5,296 nucleotides of DNA from Verrucomicrobiota bacterium (GCA_030916665.1 JAUPWC010000482.1:1-5296); one strand, 5' to 3'. Positions 1 to 5,296 are shown, counted from the stretch's first letter. Numbers and translations: made by a program. The notes: a model not told the origin generated them from the sequence alone.

Positions 1-138
1 CGACGTGATCGTTCCTCCGGCGGCGGCAAGCTCCTGAGCCCGCCCACCGGCAAGCGCAGACAAAAAGGCCGCCAGCCAGAAAAGGCGACGCAACAGGGGA
101 GCCGGTGACGGACCGGCCGGTGAACTGGACCGGGGCAT
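1..138 (-). CDS. Partial gene: N-terminus of a secreted or envelope protein with a signal peptide
   Basis: Only the first 46 codons lie in the window; the gene runs off the left edge. The reading frame is open from an ATG at 138 to base 1. The N-terminus shows a Ser/Pro-rich lead (residues 1-13), an Arg-Arg pair (16-17), a hydrophobic core from LFWLAAFLSAL to about residue 30, then GGRA before QE. This is a textbook Sec-type signal peptide with likely cleavage after the Ala at residue 34. The mature part begins QELAAAGGTITS. That is too short to assign a family. A start like 'TITS' occurs at the first strand of LptA/OstA-type domains, but this is only a guess. The gene lies 114 bp beyond the glmM stop with a possible terminator between, so it may have its own promoter. 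No Shine-Dalgarno sequence precedes the ATG; the leader instead carries its complement (144-153). That a real gene starts here is fairly likely; its function is unknown. Confidence 0.6.
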   Translation of the reverse strand, partial: MPRSSSPAGPSPAPLLRRLFWLAAFLSALAGGRAQELAAAGGTITS

Positions 139-190
139 GACTGAAGGAGGTGACCGAATCGGTGTTAACCTGCTTATCGGAACAAAACTC

Positions 191-215
191 CGGGCCAAGA
201 GCGGATAGTGGCCCG
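191..215 (-). terminator. Possible intrinsic terminator of trpD-glmM
   Basis: Read on the minus strand, CGGGCCA pairs perfectly with TGGCCCG (7 bp, 11-nt loop), and the stem is followed by GAGTTTTGTT at 190-181. It lies 37 nt past the glmM stop, where a terminator would be expected, and before the start of the next minus-strand gene at 138. The loop is long and two bases separate the stem from the T-run, so this is a moderate candidate only. Confidence 0.38.
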
Positions 216-252
216 CCCGCGAAAGTATTAGCAGGGACAGAAGGCCCTAACC

Positions 253-1590
253 TTACAACACGTCGAGCTCCGCCCGAGCCGCCGCCTGCAGACGTTCCAT
301 GACCGTCTTCACCGTTTCGCTCGTGGGACCTTCAACCAAAAGCCGCAGTTTGGGCTCCGTGCCGGAATACCGCACCAGCACCCGCCCGCGGGAGCCAAGC
401 TCCGTCTCAACCTGACGCACCGTGCCGGTCAGGCCCGACAGCGTCTCCAGCGGCTTTTTTTCCCGCACCTTCAGCGCGAGAGTGAGCTGTGGAAATTTCA
501 CCAGCACCCGGCGCAGCTCCGAAAGCGGCCGGCCGGTGGCGAGCATGACCTCGATGACCTTCAGTGCCGCGACCAGCCCGTCACCCGTCGAAGAAACGTC
601 CGAGCAGATGATGTGTCCCGATGATTCGCCACCGAGCGTGGCGCCCTCGGCCCGCATGCGCTCGATCACGTAGCGATCGCCAATCGGCGTGCGCGCCACG
701 CGCCCGCCGACCGCTTCGAGCGCGGCCTCGACCCCGAGGTTGCTCTGCTGGGTCACGACAAGGAGGTTTTGCGCCAGGCGACCCTGATTCAGCGCGTGCA
801 GCGCCAGCAGGGTCAGAATCTCGTCCCCGTCCAGCACCGCGCCGTGCTCGTCGCAGAGGATGCAACGGTCGCCGTCGCCGTCGTGGGCGACGCCGAGACG
901 GGCGCCGTGACGTTTCACCAGATCGGACATTTTCTCCGGATGCTCACTGCCGACACCCTCGTTGATGTTCCGACCGTCGGGGTCGGCACCGAGCGGGATG
1001 ACTTCCGCGCCCAGCTCCCGCAGGACGCGGCCGCTCGTGTGCACCGTGGCCCCGTTGGCCGTGTCGAGGACGATCCGCCAACCGTCAAGCCGCGCGGGCA
1101 GAAGACTCGCCGTGGACGCAAGGTAGTCCGTGATCCCGTCCAACGCCGGCAGCGGACCGGGGCGCCCTTCACTTCTCGGGCCGGGCAATAGCGCCTCGAT
1201 GCGCGCCTCCTGTTCGTCGGTCAGCTTCATGCCCGCGGGCCCGAAGAACTTGATGCCGTTGTCGGTCGCGGGATTGTGCGACGCCGTGACCACAACCCCG
1301 AGTGCCGCCCGACGGGCCGTCACTGCGCAGGCCACCGCCGGTGTCGGCAGAACCCCCAGCGTGAAAGGCTGGCAACCGCCATGGACCAGGCCATCCGCCA
1401 GCGCTTGGGTGAGCGAGCCGCCCGAGGCGCGCGTATCCCGCCCGATAAGCGCACTGGCCCCGCGCGACGCGCCGTTCTCCATCAGCCAGGCCGCCACGGC
1501 AACACCGAGGCGCCAGGCAAATGCTTCATTCATGATGTCGCTGCCGTAGGGCGCGCGAATGCCATCGGTGCCGAAATACTGTCTTTTCAT
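253..1590 (-). CDS. glmM: Phosphoglucosamine mutase GlmM
   Basis: Cytoplasmic enzyme that interconverts glucosamine-6-phosphate and glucosamine-1-phosphate, the step before GlmU in UDP-GlcNAc synthesis, and so feeds peptidoglycan and lipopolysaccharide. The 445-residue length is normal for the family. All four signature regions of the alpha-D-phosphohexomutase superfamily are visible in order: N-terminal YFGTDGIR (5-12); the phosphoserine loop TASHNP (102-107, catalytic Ser104); the metal-binding loop DGDGDR (237-242, Asp237/239/241); the sugar-binding GESSGH (321-326); and the C-terminal phosphate-binding loop RYSGTEPKLR (407-416). The N-terminus and the GESSGH loop favour GlmM over a phosphomannomutase/phosphoglucomutase. 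The ATG at 1590 overlaps the trpD stop by four bases, and the start is supported by the family's N-terminal motif beginning at residue 5. No Shine-Dalgarno sequence is seen, which fits translational coupling to trpD. The stop is TAA at 255-253. GlmM is normally activated by Ser phosphorylation; all required residues are present. Confidence 0.95.
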   Translation of the reverse strand: MKRQYFGTDGIRAPYGSDIMNEAFAWRLGVAVAAWLMENGASRGASALIGRDTRASGGSLTQALADGLVHGGCQPFTLGVLPTPAVACAVTARRAALGVVVTASHNPATDNGIKFFGPAGMKLTDEQEARIEALLPGPRSEGRPGPLPALDGITDYLASTASLLPARLDGWRIVLDTANGATVHTSGRVLRELGAEVIPLGADPDGRNINEGVGSEHPEKMSDLVKRHGARLGVAHDGDGDRCILCDEHGAVLDGDEILTLLALHALNQGRLAQNLLVVTQQSNLGVEAALEAVGGRVARTPIGDRYVIERMRAEGATLGGESSGHIICSDVSSTGDGLVAALKVIEVMLATGRPLSELRRVLVKFPQLTLALKVREKKPLETLSGLTGTVRQVETELGSRGRVLVRYSGTEPKLRLLVEGPTSETVKTVMERLQAAARAELDVL

Positions 1591-2633
1591 GAGCGGTAAA
1601 ATTCGCGGGTCGCGTCGATCTTGGCGCGCACGGCGCCGCCAAGCAGGAGTTCGCGTGCCTGCGGGATGCCGGCGGGAACTGTCGCGGTCCGACCGACGAC
1701 ATACAATGCGACCGCAGCGTTCAGCACGATCGTGTCCACGAGACCGGCCGGACCGCGGCCGGCGAGTATGGTCTCAACCGTGGCCAGATTGGCGGTGACG
1801 TCGCCACCGCGCAGATCGTCGAACGACGAGGTCGGGAGGCCGAAGGTCTCGGCGCCCCAGATGCCCTGCACTCCGCGCAGTCGGCCGACGCCGCGCACGC
1901 GGTTGGGCGTGGCGGTGGTGAGTTCGTCGATGCCCTGCCCTTCGCCGAGGACGCCATAGCCGACGAGACCGGCGGGCTGGCCGAGTTCCTCCAGGGTGGC
2001 GGCGAGCTTGTCCACCAGCGGCGCCGCATAGACACCGAGCAGGATGTGAGCGGGACGGCCGGGGTTGATGAGCGGACCGAGGATGTTGAACACCGTGCGC
2101 CGGCCCTGCGCGGCAAGCTGCTTGCGCACCGGCCCGATGTGCTTGAAGGCGGGGTGGTAGTTCGGCGCGAAGAAAAAGGCGTAGCCCAGCTGCTCAAGCG
2201 CACGGCGCGACTTCTCGGGCGCCGCGGTGATCTCGACCCCGAGACCGGCGAGGAGGTCGGCGCTGCCGCACTTGGACGTGATGCCGCGGTTGCCGTGCTT
2301 CATCACCGGCACGCCCGCGCTGGCCAGCACCAGCACGACGAGGCTGGAAATGTTGAAACCGCCCGCGTGGTCGCCACCGGTGCCGACGATGTCAATGGCG
2401 CGCGGCGCGATGGTCTCGACACCGGGATTCACCGCCATGGCCCGGAAGGCCGAGGCGAAACCGGCGATCTCCGCGGGGGTCTCGCCCTTGTCAGCCAGCG
2501 CGAGCAGGAAGGCGGCCTTCGGTTCGTCGGGCACCTCAGACGACGCCAGCGCGGTCGCGGCGGCCTGCACTTCTTCGGATTCAAGATCCTGGCGGGCTTG
2601 CAACGAGGCGGTGAAAGCGGGGAGAACGGCCAT
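1587..2633 (-). CDS. trpD: Anthranilate phosphoribosyltransferase TrpD
   Basis: Transfers the phosphoribosyl group of PRPP to anthranilate, the second step of tryptophan synthesis from chorismate; cytoplasmic, typically a Mg-dependent homodimer. The 348 residues match monofunctional TrpD length (about 340-350), so there is no fused TrpG glutaminase domain. Visible motifs: an N-terminal helical region (1-75); the PRPP-binding glycine loop DIVGTGGD (81-88) with FNIS (93-96); KHGNR (112-116) followed by TSKCGSADLL (119-128); the anthranilate-side HPAFKHIGPVR (160-170); GPLINP (186-191); and the metal-binding Asp-Glu pair in GIDELT (D236, E237). The frame stays open upstream to 2885, but that stretch is the antisense of uppP, and the ATG at 2633 gives the family-sized protein. 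No Shine-Dalgarno sequence is seen. The final codons overlap the glmM start (ATGA). No other trp gene is in the window, so the pathway genes are elsewhere. The segment GITSKCGSAD departs slightly from the more usual (A/S)xSSxSGSAD. Confidence 0.94.
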   Translation of the reverse strand: MAVLPAFTASLQARQDLESEEVQAAATALASSEVPDEPKAAFLLALADKGETPAEIAGFASAFRAMAVNPGVETIAPRAIDIVGTGGDHAGGFNISSLVVLVLASAGVPVMKHGNRGITSKCGSADLLAGLGVEITAAPEKSRRALEQLGYAFFFAPNYHPAFKHIGPVRKQLAAQGRRTVFNILGPLINPGRPAHILLGVYAAPLVDKLAATLEELGQPAGLVGYGVLGEGQGIDELTTATPNRVRGVGRLRGVQGIWGAETFGLPTSSFDDLRGGDVTANLATVETILAGRGPAGLVDTIVLNAAVALYVVGRTATVPAGIPQARELLLGGAVRAKIDATREFYRS

Positions 2634-2724
2634 GGTCCGCGACAAGAAGCAAAACCCGCGGCACCCGCAAAGCATAAAACTCGACAGAGCCGGGGCTTTG
2701 CGCGGACATGAGCGCGTGATTCCG
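2634..2724. promoter_or_regulatory. Divergent control region between trpD and uppP
   Basis: These 91 bp separate the start of minus-strand trpD from plus-strand uppP, so promoters for both are expected here or just inside the opposing genes. I find no convincing sigma-70 pair. The best -10-like strings are CATAAA on the plus strand (2673-2678) and TATGCT on the minus strand in the same AT-richer patch, neither with a good -35. No Trp-rich leader peptide or trp attenuator-type structure is visible on the trpD side. A perfect inverted repeat (listed separately) lies inside. Confidence 0.45.
2666..2702. repeat. 8-bp inverted repeat in the divergent gap
   Basis: CGCAAAGC at 2666-2673 is the exact reverse complement of GCTTTGCG at 2695-2702, with 21 bp between the arms and 29 bp from centre to centre. 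The AT-richer patch with the best -10-like strings overlaps or adjoins the left arm. It could be a two-site operator for a regulator or an RNA hairpin in one of the leaders. Chance cannot be excluded for an 8-mer. Confidence 0.4.
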
Positions 2725-3717
2725 ATGTTTCGCCTCCTCTGTGCCACCACCCTGCTGACCGCCAGCCTTGGGGCCGCCCAACCGGCGGCTCCGGCCGCCG
2801 CCCCGGCCGCCGAACTGAGCGTCGGCGATGCCATCGTGCTCGGCGTGGTCGAGGGCGTGACCGAGTTCCTGCCCATTTCCAGCACCGGTCACCTCATCAT
2901 CGCCAACCGCGTGCTCGGACTAGAATCCGAGGCTCAGCTCAAGGACAAGGACGGCCAGCCCCTCTGGCACAAGCGCCCCACCGCGGACAACCCAACCGGC
3001 GAACCCCTGACCCTCAAGCTCGCCGCCGACACGTATGCGGTCGTCATCCAAGCTGGCGCGATCGCGGCCGTGCTGTTTCTCTACGCGCAGCAACTGTTCC
3101 TGATGATCGGCGGCCTGTTCGGTCGCAGCAGCGCCGGCCTTCGTCTGCTCCGCAACGTGGCGCTGGCCTTCCTCCCGGTGGTCGTCTTCGGCCTGCTGTT
3201 GCACGACCTCATCGACAAATATCTCTTCTCCGTCTGGGCCGTGATCGTGGCCCTCGTGGCGGGCGCCATTCTGATGCTTTGGGCCGAGCGCTGGCGTGAC
3301 GCCAGCACCGGGGTGGGTCGCGCCAAGGGCGACGCCGCCGACCTGGCCCCGCGCACCGCGCTCCTGATCGGCCTGGGCCAGTGCCTGGCCCTCTGGCCGG
3401 GCACCAGCCGCTCCATGGTTACCATCGTTGGCGGTTATCTCGCCGGCCTGAGCCCGGCCAAGGCCGCGGAATTCAGTTTTTTGGTCGGACTGCCCACCTT
3501 GGGGGGCGCCGCCCTCTACAAGGGCGTCAAATCCGGCCCGGCCATGATCGAGGTTTTCGGTTGGAGCAACGTCCTGCTGGGTGCCGGAGTGGCGGCCATC
3601 TCGGCCCTGATCGCCGTCAAATTCCTCGTCCATATCATCTCCCGCTACGGTCTGGCCTTCTTCGCCTACTACCGGCTGGCCCTGGCGCTGATCCTGACGG
3701 TTGTTTACCTGCTTTGA
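2725..3717 (+). CDS. uppP: Undecaprenyl-diphosphatase UppP (BacA type)
   Basis: Integral membrane enzyme that dephosphorylates undecaprenyl diphosphate to regenerate the lipid carrier of peptidoglycan and other surface polymers; overexpression of the family gives bacitracin resistance. Both signature motifs are intact: EGVTEFLPISSTGH (43-56, with E43, E47, S53 and H56 matching E. coli E17, E21, S27 and H30) and PGTSRSMVT (225-233, S228, R229 and T233 matching S173, R174 and T178). Hydrophobic segments lie roughly at 104-120, 143-161, 168-187, 209-223, 250-266, 283-303 and 310-329. At 330 residues it is longer than E. coli UppP (273). Two things explain the excess: a 26-residue N-terminal extension that looks like a signal sequence (MFRLLCATTLLTASLGAAQ) with an Ala/Pro linker, and about 30 extra polar residues between HLIIANRVLGL and YAVVIQ (about 66-103). 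The ATG at 2725 is chosen because the frame further upstream is antisense to trpD; a GTG at 2716 is an alternative. No Shine-Dalgarno sequence. Stop TGA. Confidence 0.93.
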   Translation: MFRLLCATTLLTASLGAAQPAAPAAAPAAELSVGDAIVLGVVEGVTEFLPISSTGHLIIANRVLGLESEAQLKDKDGQPLWHKRPTADNPTGEPLTLKLAADTYAVVIQAGAIAAVLFLYAQQLFLMIGGLFGRSSAGLRLLRNVALAFLPVVVFGLLLHDLIDKYLFSVWAVIVALVAGAILMLWAERWRDASTGVGRAKGDAADLAPRTALLIGLGQCLALWPGTSRSMVTIVGGYLAGLSPAKAAEFSFLVGLPTLGGAALYKGVKSGPAMIEVFGWSNVLLGAGVAAISALIAVKFLVHIISRYGLAFFAYYRLALALILTVVYLL

Positions 3718-3723
3718 GAGTCC

Positions 3724-3760
3724 GGGGGCCGGGTTGACGAGTAACTACTTGACGGCCCCC
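3724..3760 (+). terminator. GC-rich hairpin after uppP, possible terminator
   Basis: GGGGGCCG (3724-3731) pairs perfectly with CGGCCCCC (3753-3760), giving an 8-bp GC-only stem with a 21-nt loop, beginning seven bases after the uppP stop. No T-run follows directly; a pyrimidine-rich stretch (about 3770-3787) comes later. The position argues for transcript termination or 3'-end protection of uppP mRNA, but the missing U-tract lowers confidence in intrinsic termination. Confidence 0.42.
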
Positions 3761-3841
3761 ACGGCCAACCTTACCACCCTTTCCTTTATACAGAAAACTG
3801 CGTCGGTTTTTACATACCCGGCGCGCTACCAAACCTGATTT
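3761..3841 (+). promoter_or_regulatory. Likely promoter and leader region of rpmF-plsX-fabH
   Basis: This is the only AT-richer patch in a GC-rich neighbourhood (about 3779-3817, including TTTATA at 3785-3790 and TTTTTACATA at 3807-3816), directly upstream of rpmF and after the uppP hairpin. A promoter for the downstream cluster is expected here. TTGACG occurs at 3734-3739 and again at 3749-3754, close to a -35 consensus, but no good -10 lies 16-18 bp after either, so I do not assign exact elements. No gene is visible in 3718-3841, and no Shine-Dalgarno sequence precedes the rpmF ATG. Confidence 0.35.
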
Positions 3842-4018
3842 ATGGCCAATCCGAAACGCAAACAGTCCAAGCGCCGCAGCGCCAACCGCCGTGCCGCCAA
3901 CGCCTTCAAGGCCCCAGAGTTCGCCAAAGACACCGACGGCGGCGCTTTTCGCCCGCATCGCGTGAACCCGAAGACCGGCATGTATCGCGGCCGGCAGGTT
4001 CTCAACGTCGAGGTCTGA
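3842..4018 (+). CDS. rpmF: 50S ribosomal protein L32 (bL32), cysteine-free form
   Basis: A 58-residue basic protein of the large ribosomal subunit. It begins MANPKRKQSKRRSANRRAAN (1-20), the typical Pro-Lys-Arg-Lys N-terminus and Arg/Ser/Asn-rich helix of bL32, then FKAPEF (22-27), and ends RPHRVNPKTGMYRGRQVLNV (37-56), matching the family's C-terminal HR(V/I)xxxxGxYxGRxV pattern. The two CxxC pairs that bind zinc in many L32 proteins are absent, as in E. coli L32; here Asn-Pro-Lys-Thr stands where the second pair would be. Length is normal. It is followed by plsX and fabH, the conserved bacterial order, but is not preceded by the DUF177 (yceD) gene that often heads this cluster; uppP stands there instead. 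The stop is TGA at 4016-4018, and plsX lies in the same reading frame beyond it. Confidence 0.93.
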   Translation: MANPKRKQSKRRSANRRAANAFKAPEFAKDTDGGAFRPHRVNPKTGMYRGRQVLNVEV

Positions 4019-4093
4019 TCGGGTCAGTAGGCTGGGTTTTTCGCCATCCACTCCGCAGTCGCCAGTCCTGCGCCCGGTAGCGCCCGCATTGCG

Positions 4094-5128
4094 GTGGACG
4101 CGATGGGTGGAGACTTGGGTCCGTCCGAGGTTGTCGCGGCGGTCCAGCTCGTGCTCGCCGACGAGACGATGGATCCCATCACGCTCGTGGGCGACCAAGC
4201 GGTGCTCGAGCCGTTGCTCGGCGCCGCCGGACTCGCCGGCAACCCGCGCGTCTCCATCCTGCACGCCTCCGAGGTGATCACCATGGAGGACAAACCGCTG
4301 CAGGCCCTCAAGCGGAAGAAGGATTCCTCGATGGTGAAGGCCATCGAACTCGTCAAAAGCGGCGAGGCCCGTGTCACCATCAGTTGCGGCAACACCGGTG
4401 CGCTCATGGCCGGAAGCACCCTGCGCCTGCGCATGATGGAAGGCGTGGACCGGCCGGCCCTGGCCGCCGTCATCCCGCGCGAAGGCGGCCATTTCATCCT
4501 CATCGACGCGGGAGCCAACCCCGAGGCCAAGCCCGAGCACCTCGTCCACAACGCCATCCTCGGCGCCAACTACGCCAAGGTCATCCTCGGCGTCGCCTCG
4601 CCCCGGGTCGGCCTGCTCACCATCGGCACCGAGGAAGGCAAGGGCAACTCCCTCATCACCGAGACGCACGAACTCATGAAGCGGCTCGACGGCGTGATCA
4701 ATTACGCCGGGCCGATCGAGGGCTTCCAGGTTTTCCGCGACACCGTGGACGTCGTCGTCTGCGACGGCTTTGTCGGCAACACCCTGCTCAAGACCTGGGA
4801 GTCGCTCGCCAAGTTCATCACGGGCATGCTCAAGCAGGAGCTGCAGGCCAACCCCCTGCGCATCGGCGGCGCGCTGCTGGCCAAGGGTGCCTTCGACGCC
4901 CTGAAGTCGCGCATGAACCCCGACCGCTACGGCGGCGCCCCGCTCCTCGGCGTCCGCGGCAACATCCTCAAGGCCCACGGTTCGAGCAACCGCCACGCCA
5001 TGGCCAACGCCATCCGCGCCGCCGCCAAGATCATCCACCAGGACCTTTACCAGCACACCGAACAGGATGTCGCCCGCGCCAACGTCCTGCTCGAACCTCC
5101 GGCGGCTCCGGCCGCCCCCGCTTCCTGA
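4094..5128 (+). CDS. plsX: Phosphate acyltransferase PlsX (start uncertain, probably further upstream)
   Basis: Peripheral membrane enzyme that makes acyl-phosphate from acyl-ACP and inorganic phosphate; acyl-phosphate is then used by PlsY to acylate glycerol-3-phosphate. Family landmarks, numbered from the GTG at 4094: DAMGGD (2-7), [12 protein letters not shown] (97-108), [15 protein letters not shown] (136-150), [11 protein letters not shown] (177-187), [12 protein letters not shown] (223-234) and [11 protein letters not shown] followed by AHGSSN (280-299). The 344 residues are close to the usual 330-350, with an Ala/Pro-rich tail (335-344). The start is the problem. The residues encoded just before the GTG are RIA, so the frame reads [10 protein letters not shown], matching the family N-terminus (RIALDAMGGD). 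The GTG would therefore cut into a conserved strand. Upstream to the in-frame TAG at 4028-4030 there is no ATG, GTG or TTG in frame; only ATC (4046) or ATT (4088) could serve. The coordinates give the first canonical start. fabH follows after eight bases. Confidence 0.93.
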   Translation: MDAMGGDLGPSEVVAAVQLVLADETMDPITLVGDQAVLEPLLGAAGLAGNPRVSILHASEVITMEDKPLQALKRKKDSSMVKAIELVKSGEARVTISCGNTGALMAGSTLRLRMMEGVDRPALAAVIPREGGHFILIDAGANPEAKPEHLVHNAILGANYAKVILGVASPRVGLLTIGTEEGKGNSLITETHELMKRLDGVINYAGPIEGFQVFRDTVDVVVCDGFVGNTLLKTWESLAKFITGMLKQELQANPLRIGGALLAKGAFDALKSRMNPDRYGGAPLLGVRGNILKAHGSSNRHAMANAIRAAAKIIHQDLYQHTEQDVARANVLLEPPAAPAAPAS

Positions 5129-5136
5129 ATTTTCCC

Positions 5137-5296
5137 ATGGCTTCCGTCATCATTGCCGGCGTCGGCTCCTACGCCCCCGCCCGGGTGCTCACCAACGAAG
5201 AACTTTCCAAGACGGTCGATACCTCCGACGAGTGGATCCGCACCCGTTCGGGCATCCGCGAGCGCCGCATCGCGGCTCCGGACGAGGCCTGCTCCG
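5137..5296 (+). CDS. fabH: Beta-ketoacyl-ACP synthase III FabH (partial, 5' part)
   Basis: Condensing enzyme that starts type II fatty acid synthesis by joining acetyl-CoA to malonyl-ACP. Only the first 53 codons are inside the window; the gene continues past the right edge. The visible part reads [20 protein letters not shown] (1-20), the typical first strand and glycine turn, then [20 protein letters not shown] (27-46), the strongly conserved FabH N-terminal signature. W33 and R37 correspond to the CoA-binding Trp32 and Arg36 of E. coli FabH. The catalytic Cys-His-Asn triad lies outside the window. The ATG at 5137 matches the family N-terminus, and the eight-base gap to the plsX stop implies one transcript. 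No Shine-Dalgarno sequence precedes it (TGAATTTTCCC). A paralogous KAS III-like enzyme cannot be excluded from this fragment, but the plsX neighbour strongly favours FabH. Confidence 0.92.
   Translation, partial: MASVIIAGVGSYAPARVLTNEELSKTVDTSDEWIRTRSGIRERRIAAPDEACS

Noticed and set aside
153..163. Small palindrome ACCGA-A-TCGGT upstream of the left partial gene.
   Set aside because: Only five base pairs around a single base; too short to call an operator.
2581..2710. Possible leader peptide for trpD from the minus-strand ATG at 2710.
   Set aside because: The frame has no tryptophan codons, overlaps the trpD start and ends inside trpD, so it does not look like a trp attenuator peptide.
2227..2724. 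In-frame upstream extension of uppP to an ATG at 2227.
   Set aside because: It is antisense to trpD and would add 166 residues unlike any UppP.
2634..2885. In-frame upstream extension of trpD to an ATG at 2885.
   Set aside because: The added residues are the antisense of uppP and do not resemble TrpD; the ATG at 2633 gives the normal family length.
2920..3633. A 237-codon minus-strand frame inside uppP.
   Set aside because: Charged, low-information composition (Gln, Gly, Glu, His) typical of antisense translation of a membrane protein gene.
3635..5056. A 473-codon open frame on the minus strand across the end of uppP, rpmF and plsX.
   Set aside because: It is antisense to three well-recognised genes, has no family resemblance (long runs of Gly, Val, Asp and Ala), and results from high GC at third codon positions.
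2782..5116. The 18-mer CCGGCGGCTCCGGCCGCC occurs in uppP (2782-2799) and plsX (5099-5116).
   Set aside because: Both copies are in frame and encode the same Pro/Ala-rich low-complexity stretch in a GC-rich genome; shared composition is a sufficient explanation.

Overview
The window is GC-rich bacterial chromosome, densely coded, holding seven genes in two blocks of opposite orientation. Gene content (glmM, trpD, uppP, rpmF, plsX, fabH), alanine/proline-rich low-complexity tails, a cysteine-free L32 and the absence of Shine-Dalgarno sequences before every start suggest a Gram-negative, GC-rich organism. The protein flavour reminds me of Verrucomicrobiota (Opitutaceae-like). That assignment is recognition from memory, not a search result.

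Minus-strand block (1-2633): transcription runs right to left. trpD (anthranilate phosphoribosyltransferase, start at 2633) overlaps glmM (phosphoglucosamine mutase, start at 1590) by four bases in an ATGA junction, so the two are almost certainly translated in coupling. A hairpin with a T-rich tail 37 nt beyond the glmM stop is a plausible terminator. Beyond it, at 138, starts a further minus-strand gene, cut by the window edge, of which only a signal peptide and a few mature residues are visible.

Divergent gap (2634-2724): 91 bp separates trpD from uppP, holding the start-proximal control regions of both and a perfect 8-bp inverted repeat.

Plus-strand block (2725-5296): uppP (undecaprenyl-diphosphatase, with an unusual N-terminal signal-like extension and a loop insertion) is followed by a GC-rich hairpin. 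A 124-bp gap with an AT-rich patch follows. Then comes the widely conserved rpmF-plsX-fabH cluster: ribosomal protein L32, the phosphate acyltransferase of phospholipid synthesis and the condensing enzyme that starts fatty acid synthesis (fabH is cut by the right edge). The DUF177 (yceD) gene that often precedes rpmF is not in this window.

Functionally most of the window supplies the cell envelope: GlmM feeds UDP-GlcNAc synthesis, UppP recycles the lipid carrier of peptidoglycan and O-antigen, and PlsX and FabH feed phospholipids. trpD and rpmF are the outsiders. I see no mobile element, CRISPR array, tRNA, rRNA or phage gene, and no convincing undescribed system. The points most worth a second look are the plsX start (no canonical start codon upstream of the conserved N-terminal strand), the two UppP extensions, the trpD/glmM coupling, and a perfect 16S-tail-like sequence in the leader of the left partial gene.
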